From a virus: a stretch of 31,600 nucleotides of DNA. This document shows, in pieces, positions 15,519-22,003 of this stretch. The stretch spans positions 1 to 31,600 of the IMG/VR virus record IMGVR_UViG_3300030430_001253. One strand, given 5' to 3'. Positions within the stretch are counted from its first letter, which is position 1. Each line of letters opens with the position of its first letter. The notes below the pieces were generated by a model, which did no database searches, had not been told where the DNA came from, and saw nothing but the letters and a program-made list of their open reading frames with translations. The position numbers and the translations under genes are program-made.

Positions 15519-15845
15519 ATGGCAAACTATTACATGACAGAAAAAGAGCAACAGTTTTTGAACGTTGCTCATATTGATAAAAACGAATGGCATGGTTGGG
15601 GCAATGGCTTAGATCCAGCTTATGTATATTTTGATTTTATTGATCTAACTGAAGCTGGTATGCCAATCATGCAGGCAAAAGGTTTACTCAGCAGTTTACT
15701 TGAGAAAAAAATTGTTGAGGTTATTGAGGCTTATGCTGATATGAATGTTTTTAATAGAGGTCAATATCTCTATTCATTCACTGAGGAGTTTTGTAGATGG
15801 GTAGTTGCTGGTGGTGATTACACAAAAAAAGCGGAGGCTGTTTAA
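15519..15845 (+). CDS. Hypothetical early protein
   Basis: The 108-residue acidic product (MANYYMTEKEQQFLNVAHID, then YFDFIDLTEAGMPIMQAKGL and EFCRWVVAGGDYTKKAEAV) looks helical and soluble. It starts 23 bases after a terminator and ends with a TAATG overlap onto the next gene. I see no known motif. Position in the early operon suggests a role in takeover or replication, which is inference. Confidence 0.6.
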   Translation: MANYYMTEKEQQFLNVAHIDKNEWHGWGNGLDPAYVYFDFIDLTEAGMPIMQAKGLLSSLLEKKIVEVIEAYADMNVFNRGQYLYSFTEEFCRWVVAGGDYTKKAEAV

Positions 15846-16006
15846 TGGATAAGTTATCAAAGGCCAATGTCTGGTACTGGCAAGAGCAAGTCAACTACTA
15901 TTCAAACACTATCGAGGAACTACAGGCTGAGTCAAAGCCAGTTCCTCAGAATCTAAAAAATAAATTAACACTAGCCAAAGGAGCATTAAAGCAATGGACT
16001 TATTAA
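15845..16006 (+). CDS. Small early protein, 53 residues
   Basis: The frame begins with ATG overlapping the previous stop by one base and encodes a 53-residue helical, aromatic-rich product (ANVWYWQEQVNYYSNTIEEL, then KLTLAKGALKQWTY). It ends 13 bases inside the next gene. The tight coupling on both sides is good evidence that it is real. No function can be named. Confidence 0.6.
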   Translation: MDKLSKANVWYWQEQVNYYSNTIEELQAESKPVPQNLKNKLTLAKGALKQWTY

Positions 16007-16320
16007 AAGAAAACAGACATCTTGTCACAGATATTGACAAGGCAAAAAGATTCCAAAGAGTCTTTCCATCTAGAGCTTTATCTTTGAAAAAAGGATTTCA
16101 GCTAATAGAAAATACTACCAAAAAAAATGGTTATGAATGGGGCTGGTGCAACGATCATGTACGAGGTATCATTCTAGAACTAGCCAAGATGTTAGAAAAA
16201 CTTGCCCATAAGTTTGATCTAGATTTTCATATCACACTAGATGGAGAGAATGTTCAAGAGATTGATCTAGAGGATTTCTTGCCACTTGAGATAGTAGAAC
16301 GCAACACTAAGGAGAACTAA
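15994..16320 (+). CDS. Hypothetical early protein
   Basis: The 108-residue product starts at ATG with a good Shine-Dalgarno (AAAGGAG about 10 bases upstream). It has a basic N-terminal half (RHLVTDIDKAKRFQRVFPSR) and an acidic C-terminus (ENVQEIDLEDFLPLEIVERN). The middle (WGWCNDHVRGIILELAKMLE) is an amphipathic helix. It sits within the early operon. I do not recognise a family. Confidence 0.6.
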   Translation: MDLLKENRHLVTDIDKAKRFQRVFPSRALSLKKGFQLIENTTKKNGYEWGWCNDHVRGIILELAKMLEKLAHKFDLDFHITLDGENVQEIDLEDFLPLEIVERNTKEN

Positions 16321-16321
16321 A

Positions 16322-16669
16322 ATGCGACTTGATTTTACAAACGACAGACTAAACAAATGGATCTCAGAATGTCCATTTCCTATAGATGTAAAACAATCTA
16401 TGGTAGAACCAACAGGCTGTAGGCAGCTTAACATAGCTGTTACAATTCCTGATACTGCAGTTAAACCTAATCCAGATGCGATCAGATTTAATCTTGCTGA
16501 TTTAGAACTTAGGTATATGGATGCCTGTAAAAAAAGAGATAGTCTTTGCCATCTTTATGTATGTGAATCTAATGCACTAAAAAAAAGAAAACTAGAAAAA
16601 GAATGGAGACAGGCCTGTGATCTATGCAGAAGAATAGAGGGCAAACTAGAAGAAGCGGAGAAAGTTTAG
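16322..16669 (+). CDS. Hypothetical early protein
   Basis: The 115-residue product has a beta-rich start (PTGCRQLNIAVTIPD) and a long Lys/Arg/Glu-rich helix at the end (NALKKRKLEKEWRQACDLCR). GGAG lies 7 bases before its ATG. It follows the previous gene by one base. Several Cys residues occur (DACKKRDSLCHLYVC) but without a zinc-finger spacing I would trust. No function is assigned. Confidence 0.6.
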   Translation: MRLDFTNDRLNKWISECPFPIDVKQSMVEPTGCRQLNIAVTIPDTAVKPNPDAIRFNLADLELRYMDACKKRDSLCHLYVCESNALKKRKLEKEWRQACDLCRRIEGKLEEAEKV

Positions 16670-17022
16670 TGGAAAAATCAAATATGTTTATCGGGTTTGA
16701 TGACCTGATGGGTAAAAGAGTTTGCAGACCCTTTGATAAAAAAGTTTTTTACATTACGACTATTGGATTTGACCCTACAATAGATCGCTTATCTATCTGT
16801 CTAATACCCAAAGAGATATTTAAATACAAAGAAATCCCAATGCATCCTGTAGTTTGGCATAGCGAACTAATGATCAATTGGGAAGATTTTTTTGACAATT
16901 ATTACATTTCTAGTATGGATGACAGGTCAATCCCTAAAACACAAATAAGTAGTGAAACTCTTAGAGTAAATTGGGATAAGATAGGAAAGCAATTTAAAAA
17001 AAGTTTTCAAAATAAAATATGA
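16669..17022 (+). CDS. Hypothetical early protein
   Basis: The frame is open from an ATG at 16624, but GTG at 16669 overlaps the previous stop as TAGTG and has GGAG just upstream. I therefore prefer 16669, giving 117 residues. The product reads MFIGFDDLMGKRVCRPFDKK, then a beta-rich centre (VFYITTIGFDPTIDRLSICL) and a basic end (IGKQFKKSFQNKI). It looks like a compact soluble protein. Function is unknown. It overlaps the next gene by 4 bases (ATGA). Confidence 0.6.
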   Translation: MEKSNMFIGFDDLMGKRVCRPFDKKVFYITTIGFDPTIDRLSICLIPKEIFKYKEIPMHPVVWHSELMINWEDFFDNYYISSMDDRSIPKTQISSETLRVNWDKIGKQFKKSFQNKI

Positions 17023-17315
17023 AACCAAATAAAAATAAAGGCAAATCTAAATTTAAGTTAGATAAGCTGCGAGAACTAAAAATCAAACAACTAGAAAAAA
17101 CTTTGATAGATGTCACTCTAAGGGGTGAAGAGCATTACATCTTCATCGATGAAAGAAACAAAGCACAGATAGTTAGCAACACTAAAGCATGGATTAGTGA
17201 GCATATCAAAACAGCAGTTCTAAAACACAACTATCAGGTCGATAAAGTTAATCAAATGTTGATTAGAGATTTTACTGATAAAGAACTTGATGAGTTTGAC
17301 AAACATTATGCTTAA
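17019..17315 (+). CDS. Small basic early protein
   Basis: The 98-residue product starts with a Lys-rich stretch (KPNKNKGKSKFKLDKLRELK). Two helix-strand segments follow (IKQLEKTLIDVTLRGEEHYI, then AWISEHIKTAVLKHNY), and it ends in an acidic part. Its high basic content would suit nucleic-acid binding, but there is no specific motif. It is the last gene of the rightward early operon, before the 282-base gap and a terminator. Confidence 0.55.
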   Translation: MKPNKNKGKSKFKLDKLRELKIKQLEKTLIDVTLRGEEHYIFIDERNKAQIVSNTKAWISEHIKTAVLKHNYQVDKVNQMLIRDFTDKELDEFDKHYA

Positions 17316-17332
17316 CCAACAGCAGTATTTTG

Positions 17333-17380
17333 AATACAAGTGGTGCACATAATACAGCTATTGGCCAATCTCAGCTATAA
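17333..17380 (+). repeat. Orphan fragment of the tail-fibre 17-residue repeat
   Basis: In one frame this stretch reads NTSGAHNTAIGQSQL and then a stop, matching the fibre repeat (NTTGAxNTAIGxxAL). At DNA level the core aataatacagctattgg-type sequence is nearly identical to a unit near 5360-5385 in the fibre gene. No start codon opens the frame here and it is more than 10 kb from the fibre gene on the map. It appears to be a relic or transferred piece, in a gene-free gap. Confidence 0.6.
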
Positions 17381-17421
17381 TTGAATTGAAGCTGTAGTGA
17401 GCTTTGCGAAAACGACAAATC

Positions 17422-17452
17422 GGGCATCTTTAACTAGATGTCCTTTTTTTTT
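17422..17452 (+). terminator. Intrinsic terminator of the early operon
   Basis: GGGCATCT (17422-17429) pairs with AGATGTCC (17436-17443), 8 bp with one G-U, around a six-base loop, followed by nine T. It should end rightward transcription of the early operon before the structured region and the convergent RusA gene. Confidence 0.8.
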
Positions 17453-17463
17453 GAATTATGATA

Positions 17464-17600
17464 TAGATAGCCGAGAATCCTGATGACCCTTGTGAACAGG
17501 TGTAGCAAGCAAGTCTGAAAGCCATAAAAAACCCAAAGCAACACGTGGGAAAGGCAGGGCACTCCAAAGCGGGGAAGTGATCGACCTCTTGGCTAATCTA
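17464..17600 (+). ncRNA. Candidate structured RNA closed by a 13-bp helix
   Basis: TAGAT AGCCGAGA (17464-17476) pairs with TCTTGGCT A ATCTA (17587-17600): 13 pairs with one bulged A and one G-U wobble, which is stable as plus-strand RNA. Inside are a GUGA-capped hairpin (CCTTGTGAACAGG), CACTCC pairing with GGGGAAGTG, and GTGTAGC pairing with GCAACAC around one mismatch. A long closing helix around several internal pairings suggests an RNA domain or a DNA cruciform. It lies just after a terminator and no promoter is evident. I could not match it to a known RNA class. Confidence 0.4.
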
Positions 17601-18017
17601 TAAAGTTTTGATATAAATATTAGTACCAGTTCTCTCTCCTACTTCACAATACCTTTTATAAGCATTAAGTTTTACTACTTGTGAATCATCAACAATCACT
17701 GACGAAGTAAGGCCATCTAGAGTAGAACGACATAGCTTATCAATATCACCTCTTTTGGTGGTTAGAAAAATTGGTGCAGATTTGCGAATCTTGCCATATG
17801 CGTCAAAATGGGCTTTCGGTCTAGAAAATTTAAATTCTAAATTTATCTCTATCGGCTCACTAATCAAGTCTTTGACTTTCAATTTACCCGCTTTCACTAC
17901 AGCTTTTCGATATGGTTTTACACGCTTGCAGGATTCTATTAATCTGCCTCTCCCAATATAAGTTTTACTGCCTTGAGGGGCAGGCATTACATCGTCAATA
18001 GAAAGAGTAAGATCCAT
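17598..18017 (-). CDS. Holliday junction resolvase, RusA-like
   Basis: The 139-residue protein has the RusA hallmarks: a GRGRLIESCKRVKPYRKAV N-terminal block, GDIDKLCRSTLDGLTSSVIV with Asp91 and Asp93 followed by Lys94, Asp101, and the DDSQV motif (Asp110, Asp111). These Asp residues bind the catalytic metal in RusA. It resolves branched DNA during replication and recombination and prepares it for packaging. Length fits the family (about 120-140). It starts only 3 bases from the divergent initiator gene, so its promoter must overlap that coding region. Confidence 0.88.
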   Translation of the reverse strand: MDLTLSIDDVMPAPQGSKTYIGRGRLIESCKRVKPYRKAVVKAGKLKVKDLISEPIEINLEFKFSRPKAHFDAYGKIRKSAPIFLTTKRGDIDKLCRSTLDGLTSSVIVDDSQVVKLNAYKRYCEVGERTGTNIYIKTL

Positions 18018-18020
18018 ACA

Positions 18021-18821
18021 ATGAGTTTTATACCACAGAATACACCATTCGTATCGTTACCTACAGCCCTAAAAGGCAAGATAGATCCTTATCAACTAAC
18101 AGTGCTATGGGTGATGCAAAGTTATTACCCTAATATTTACCCCAGTTATGCAACTCTTGCAAAAGATGCTGGGATGTCTAGAACAAAAGTTATTCTTGTT
18201 GTTGAACAATTATGCAGTAAAGGATGGCTGCAAAAAGAAACAAGATTTGATGAACATGGGAATAAAACTAACACCTATAGGGTAACAGTTTGGCATGAAT
18301 GTAAAGTTCCCAATCCTGATGCGGGGTCAATGTCACGCACCACCCCCCATCCAGAAGTGTCAGATCCTAGTTATGAAGCGGGGTACATGACACGCACTAG
18401 TACACCAGACGCACTACCCCAGTTCACCAAACGTACTAGGGGTGGTACACCAGATGTACCCAAACTAAAACAAGTAAAACTAAAACAATTAACTAAAACA
18501 AATGAGTATTCGGAAGCATTTAATATTTTTTGGAACAAATATTTAAAAATAAAAAAACGTGCATCTAGCCAATCAAAAAAACTTGCATGGGAACAATATC
18601 AAAAAATTGAACCAAAAATGAAAGATGGTTTGCTAGGTGCTCTGATTACTGCTATTCAAGAACAACAGAAGATAGAAAAAGATGGAGGCTTTGCAACAAC
18701 ATTTCCAGACTGTTTCAGATGGTTGAGAGATGGTAAATATGAAGCATACTTTCCAGAGACAAATATTAATTCTGTGTCACAATTAAATAACAGTCGAAAA
18801 AATAACGACTTGCCTTTCTAA
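18021..18821 (+). CDS. Replication initiator-like winged-helix protein
   Basis: I choose ATG at 18021 (MSFIPQNTPFVSLPTALKGK); the longer GTG-type extension lies inside the divergent gene. The 266-residue product has an N-terminal winged helix-turn-helix (YPSYATLAKDAGMSRTKVIL, then VEQLCSKGWLQKETRFD), as in phage replication proteins. A low-complexity linker with internal repeats follows, then a C-terminal helical part (AFNIFWNKYLKIKKRASSQS, ending FPDCFRWLRDGKYEAYFPE) resembling DnaD/helicase-loader-type tails. It probably binds the origin and loads the replicative helicase. The exact family is uncertain. Confidence 0.65.
   Translation: MSFIPQNTPFVSLPTALKGKIDPYQLTVLWVMQSYYPNIYPSYATLAKDAGMSRTKVILVVEQLCSKGWLQKETRFDEHGNKTNTYRVTVWHECKVPNPDAGSMSRTTPHPEVSDPSYEAGYMTRTSTPDALPQFTKRTRGGTPDVPKLKQVKLKQLTKTNEYSEAFNIFWNKYLKIKKRASSQSKKLAWEQYQKIEPKMKDGLLGALITAIQEQQKIEKDGGFATTFPDCFRWLRDGKYEAYFPETNINSVSQLNNSRKNNDLPF
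18321..18460 (+). repeat. Repeats inside the initiator gene, candidate replication origin
   Basis: GCGGGGT-x-x-ATG-x-CACGCAC-x-A occurs at 18321-18342 and again at 18378-18399, exactly 57 bases apart. A diverged third partial copy includes GTACTAGGGG and GGTACACCAGATGTACC, the latter a 6-bp inverted repeat (18444-18460). The encoded linker has a matching 19-residue period. In lambda the origin iterons lie in the initiator gene O, so an origin here is a reasonable inference. Confidence 0.4.
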
Positions 18822-18839
18822 TCCCGCAAAAAAATTATC

Positions 18840-18989
18840 ATGAAAGAATTTAAATATAAACCTCGAACTTTTTATCGAGGAACACAAAAATATGTATTTC
18901 ATCAATATTTCGATAATTCAACACTAATTTTTCCCTTAACACCAACTGCAGAAATAAAAACAAATGAAAAGTTATCACAAAAGGTTTAA
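18840..18989 (+). CDS. Small protein, 49 residues
   Basis: ATG at 18840 opens a 49-codon frame (MKEFKYKPRTFYRGTQKYVF, ending EIKTNEKLSQKV) that overlaps the next gene by 26 bases. CCCGCAAAA sits 12-17 bases upstream. The product is basic and aromatic-rich with a likely beta structure. It fills the gap between initiator and zinc-cysteine gene. No function is recognised. Confidence 0.5.
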   Translation: MKEFKYKPRTFYRGTQKYVFHQYFDNSTLIFPLTPTAEIKTNEKLSQKV

Positions 18990-19440
18990 ACCTGATAGGG
19001 AAATAACCTTTAGAGCACCTTCCTATAATTGTCATGCCTGTAACGATTCGGGCATAGTTCATAATAGTGATGGTCTTATCAACAACTATATTCCTGATTA
19101 CGATATACAGGATGGTGTAAAAATTAGTGGCTCTGATTTAGCTATCATTTGTTGGTGTGATGCAGCATACCCAGTTTATAAAGATGATGGCACTGTAGAA
19201 AAAACTGGATACAGGCTGAGTACTAATGAGATTCCTAACAAACAAGGAATTGATGTAAAAAAAGATGTCATTAGAGATATTCATAATCAACGTAAATTTT
19301 CATGGGAACATACTGAAAAGATGATGATGAAAATAAATCTTGCAAGAATTAAAGGAGAAAAAACTGATATTGTTGACCCCATAGCCGAAACCAAAAAAAA
19401 ATTAAAAAATGCACAAGGACTACTCAAAACTCTCAGATAA
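18964..19440 (+). CDS. Hypothetical protein with possible zinc-binding Cys residues
   Basis: The 158-residue product has C23-x-x-C26 (NCHACNDSG) and later C63-x-C65 (IICWCDAAY), four Cys that could bind zinc. The CxxCxxSG pattern resembles zinc sites in helicase-loader and DnaJ-like proteins. The C-terminal half is helical and Lys-rich (FSWEHTEKMMMKINLARIKG). It follows the initiator, so a role in helicase loading or replication is plausible. I cannot name the family. Confidence 0.6.
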   Translation: MKSYHKRFKPDREITFRAPSYNCHACNDSGIVHNSDGLINNYIPDYDIQDGVKISGSDLAIICWCDAAYPVYKDDGTVEKTGYRLSTNEIPNKQGIDVKKDVIRDIHNQRKFSWEHTEKMMMKINLARIKGEKTDIVDPIAETKKKLKNAQGLLKTLR

Positions 19441-19687
19441 ACAACTTCCTGTATATTTAAAACTAAGGATGCTATTAGACCTCACTAAAGAAGTTGCAGC
19501 AGCTATCACAGATAATGCTGTTGATGATAGTGACCCATTATCTAATAAACATTATCATTTACTAATGGATGACATAAAATCCATTCAAGCAAGTATTAAT
19601 TCAGCTCATTATGTCTACACTTCCGATCAAAACCCCGCAAACAATCACAAAAGTACCTCTAAAGGAGCTAAAACCTTACAAAAATAA
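19409..19687 (+). CDS. Hypothetical helical protein
   Basis: The 92-residue product is mostly helical (YLKLRMLLDLTKEVAAAITD, then YHLLMDDIKSIQASINS) and ends in a disordered Ser/Lys tail. It overlaps the preceding gene by 32 bases and the following ParB-like gene by 77 bases, so its end is shared coding sequence. The strong overlaps make this a less secure call than its neighbours. No function is recognised. Confidence 0.5.
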   Translation: MHKDYSKLSDKQLPVYLKLRMLLDLTKEVAAAITDNAVDDSDPLSNKHYHLLMDDIKSIQASINSAHYVYTSDQNPANNHKSTSKGAKTLQK

Positions 19688-20222
19688 CCCTAGATTGCAT
19701 AATGATGTTCAAATTGAACGTCTAATTAACTCCCTAAAAGAATTTGGTTTTACTAATCCTGTACTTATAGATGATGATAAAAATGTTATAGCTGGACATG
19801 GCAGACTCATTGCAGCAGAAAGGCTTAACATAGACCAGATACCAACTATTACACTATCTCATTTAACAGAAGAACAGCGTAAAGCATACATTATTGCTGA
19901 TAACCAACTGGCTCTAAATTCATCTTGGGATGATGATTTGCTACAGATTGAACTAGGTAATCTACTTGATAATGGATTTGATCTATCTGTTCTTGGCTGG
20001 GGGGATGATCTACCAACATTTGCAGAGGAACCAGATTATGGATTACTTGATGATATAGATGATCCGAATGAATCACTTGCAAGCAATGTCTATAGAGGAA
20101 TATTACTAGAGTTCAAACCAGAAGATTATGAACATGCTAGGCAACTAATATCTGATGCTAGAAAGCGGGGTGTTTATGTTGGTATGAAGCTGATAGAACT
20201 ATTAGAGAGTATTGCCGAATGA
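19611..20222 (+). CDS. ParB-like domain protein
   Basis: The 203-residue protein has a ParB/Srx N-terminal domain: VPLKELKPYKNNPRLHNDVQ, then the NPVLIDDDKNVIAGHGRLIA block with GHGR at residues 62-65, and RKAYIIADNQLALNSSWDDD. In phages this domain usually precedes a DNA methyltransferase, targeting or assisting it. Here the methylase domain is absent and an FkbM-type methyltransferase gene follows, coupled by ATGA. ParB domains hydrolyse CTP or act as nucleases, depending on the family, and which applies here is not known. The start is ATG at 19611. Confidence 0.75.
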   Translation: MSTLPIKTPQTITKVPLKELKPYKNNPRLHNDVQIERLINSLKEFGFTNPVLIDDDKNVIAGHGRLIAAERLNIDQIPTITLSHLTEEQRKAYIIADNQLALNSSWDDDLLQIELGNLLDNGFDLSVLGWGDDLPTFAEEPDYGLLDDIDDPNESLASNVYRGILLEFKPEDYEHARQLISDARKRGVYVGMKLIELLESIAE

Positions 20223-20920
20223 AATTGAAGATAGGAGAGATAGATGGAATTAAGTTTTATCATCGTGAAGGGTTTTCTGATCTAAAAGCCTTTGAAGAAG
20301 TTATAGGCAGAAAGACATATCTAAAAAAAGGTTTGACTATAGAAAAAGATGAACATTGGATGGATGCCGGAGGTAATGTAGGAGCATTCGCACTACAGGC
20401 AATATCAAAAGGTGCAACAGTAACCATATATGAACCAGATCCCTATAACTGTGATCTGATAAGCAAAAACCTGAAACTCAATGGTTATACAGATAGTGCA
20501 GTGATCAAACAAGCTGCATTAGTGCACGATAATAGAAAGCAATCGGTGCTTTACATAGGCAACAATAATAACGTTTGGCGAAATTCGATAGTAAAGCAAT
20601 GGAATGATAAAGGTATCAAAGTTCCGTGTCTCAATTTTGATGATGAAGCGAAAGTGTGTACAAACTGCAAGATGGATATAGAAGGTGCAGAGATGGTTAT
20701 TCTTGAGAATACAAAGTCTAGATTTGACAAACTTGTATATGAATGGAGCTTTGATATTGATCCTTCATTGCCTAGACTTTGGGATGTGCTTGATAATCAA
20801 AAACAAAACTATCGAATAGAGGCTCAATGGAAAACTATTTGTTATGACACAAAAAATGAAACATTATGGCAGCCTTCATGGTTTCCAGCTTGTACGAATG
20901 TATTTTGCTTTAGGAAATGA
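20219..20920 (+). CDS. FkbM-like class I SAM methyltransferase
   Basis: The 233-residue protein has the SAM-binding motif I WMDAGGNVGAFAL (residues 47-59), motif II acidic YEPDP (71-75), and KMDIEGAEM (151-159), the characteristic FkbM-type motif. Enzymes of this family methylate hydroxyl groups, often on sugars, and some serve in DNA or polysaccharide modification. The gene is coupled by ATGA to ParB upstream and to the dioxygenase downstream. If the dioxygenase hydroxylates a base, an O-methyl transfer to that hydroxyl is an attractive but unproven idea. Confidence 0.75.
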   Translation: MKLKIGEIDGIKFYHREGFSDLKAFEEVIGRKTYLKKGLTIEKDEHWMDAGGNVGAFALQAISKGATVTIYEPDPYNCDLISKNLKLNGYTDSAVIKQAALVHDNRKQSVLYIGNNNNVWRNSIVKQWNDKGIKVPCLNFDDEAKVCTNCKMDIEGAEMVILENTKSRFDKLVYEWSFDIDPSLPRLWDVLDNQKQNYRIEAQWKTICYDTKNETLWQPSWFPACTNVFCFRK

Positions 20921-21699
20921 ATCTACCAAAACTTGAGTTAGTACCAGCAAAATCACCATTAAAGATTGGTGATGATGTATCAGATATAGAACCAAACATA
21001 TTTGATGATTGTATTCTGGTAGATACTGATGGCTCACAAGTTGGGCTATTCATAAAAAAATTACCAGATGATCTTAATACTTTGGTTAATATTGCTGATC
21101 TAGAATTAAAAAGTAAACGTGTACCTAAATCAGATATGTTGAGAACTGTGTCTGCGGTAAAACAATATTCCACTATCCTAGGCAGTATTCCTATCAAACC
21201 ACATCTAGGTAGAGCATATCCTTCAAGGTCTAGTGTGCATGGTAAAAAATCAGCCAATACCTTTGTGAAAGCAATGTATGGTGCAGGGATAAAATGCTTT
21301 GAGCTAGTGAAAAAATATATACCTGATGTTGCTAATCATCACTTGTTAAAGATAGATGAAAGAGTGCCCGAGAGATGGAGATTTGCCAATAATTTTACTT
21401 CTACTATTTCCAACTGCAATATATCCGCACCTATTCATCAAGATCATGCAAATGTAAAAGGTGCTATAAATATGATAATTACTAAAAGAAGGAATAGTAA
21501 AGGAGGTAATCTACATGTTCCAGATTTTAATGCTACATTCGATCAAACCGATAACTCATTATTGGTTTATCCAGCATGGAGAAATAGACATGGAGTTACA
21601 CCTATAATTCCTACATATCAGGATGGTTATAGGAATTCTCATGTTTGGTATGCACTAGATTCATTTCATTCACTTGATGACAAAAAGAAAGTCAACTAA
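20917..21699 (+). CDS. 2-oxoglutarate/Fe(II) dioxygenase, TET/JBP-like
   Basis: In the 260-residue product, H174-x-D176 (APIHQDHANV), GG at 196-197 (SKGGNLHVPDF), H225 (WRNRHGVTP) and R239 (DGYRNSHVWY) are spaced like the 2OG-Fe(II) dioxygenase core: an HxD pair, a distal His and a 2-oxoglutarate-binding Arg. The FTSTISNCNISAPIHQDHAN block resembles TET/JBP-type nucleic-acid base hydroxylases. The N-terminal half is of unknown function. It ends 23 bases inside the small terminase frame, so it is closely coupled to packaging genes. The substrate cannot be told from sequence. Protein or nucleotide hydroxylation are alternatives. Confidence 0.6.
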   Translation: MNLPKLELVPAKSPLKIGDDVSDIEPNIFDDCILVDTDGSQVGLFIKKLPDDLNTLVNIADLELKSKRVPKSDMLRTVSAVKQYSTILGSIPIKPHLGRAYPSRSSVHGKKSANTFVKAMYGAGIKCFELVKKYIPDVANHHLLKIDERVPERWRFANNFTSTISNCNISAPIHQDHANVKGAINMIITKRRNSKGGNLHVPDFNATFDQTDNSLLVYPAWRNRHGVTPIIPTYQDGYRNSHVWYALDSFHSLDDKKKVN

Positions 21700-22003
21700 A
21701 GCAGAAGTAGATCATAGAGTTAGGAGAGTTGCGAAACTCTTAAGTCAGGGTGCAACTAGGTCAGATATATTGCAATATACCGCAAATGAATGGGGGATGA
21801 AAACAAGACATTCAGATCAGTATATCCAAGATGCTAGAAAGCTTTTAGAGAAAGATTTTGATATTGATAGGAAGCAATTTACCGCAGAGATTTTATCACA
21901 GCTTGCATCACTACAAAAACAAGCAAGAAATGATAAAAATTTAAATGTTGCTTTGGGTTGTATTAACTCAATGGCCAAGGTAGGAAAGATATTCGGAACA
22001 TGA
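21677..22003 (+). CDS. Small terminase subunit
   Basis: I choose ATG at 21677 rather than TTG at 21674. The 108-residue protein is helical with an N-terminal HTH-like region (VDHRVRRVAKLLSQGATRSD, then ILQYTANEWGMKTRHSDQYI) and an oligomerising helix (FTAEILSQLASLQKQARNDK). This is the usual pattern of small terminases that recognise pac or cos DNA. It lies directly before the large terminase, overlapping it as ATGA, which strengthens the call. It also overlaps the dioxygenase gene by 23 bases. Confidence 0.75.
   Translation: MTKRKSTKAEVDHRVRRVAKLLSQGATRSDILQYTANEWGMKTRHSDQYIQDARKLLEKDFDIDRKQFTAEILSQLASLQKQARNDKNLNVALGCINSMAKVGKIFGT

Noticed and set aside
17333-17380. Template repeat of a diversity-generating retroelement
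   Set aside because: No reverse transcriptase gene is present in the window and the substitutions are not adenine-specific in any obvious way.
17461-17520. Hammerhead ribozyme: CTGATGA followed by GAAA
   Set aside because: The bases flanking CTGATGA and GAAA do not form the required stem II, and no proper cleavage site with stems I and III is found.
17400-17600. tRNA, tmRNA or glutamine riboswitch in the gap
   Set aside because: No T-loop GTTC, no cloverleaf arms and none of the conserved riboswitch core blocks are present.
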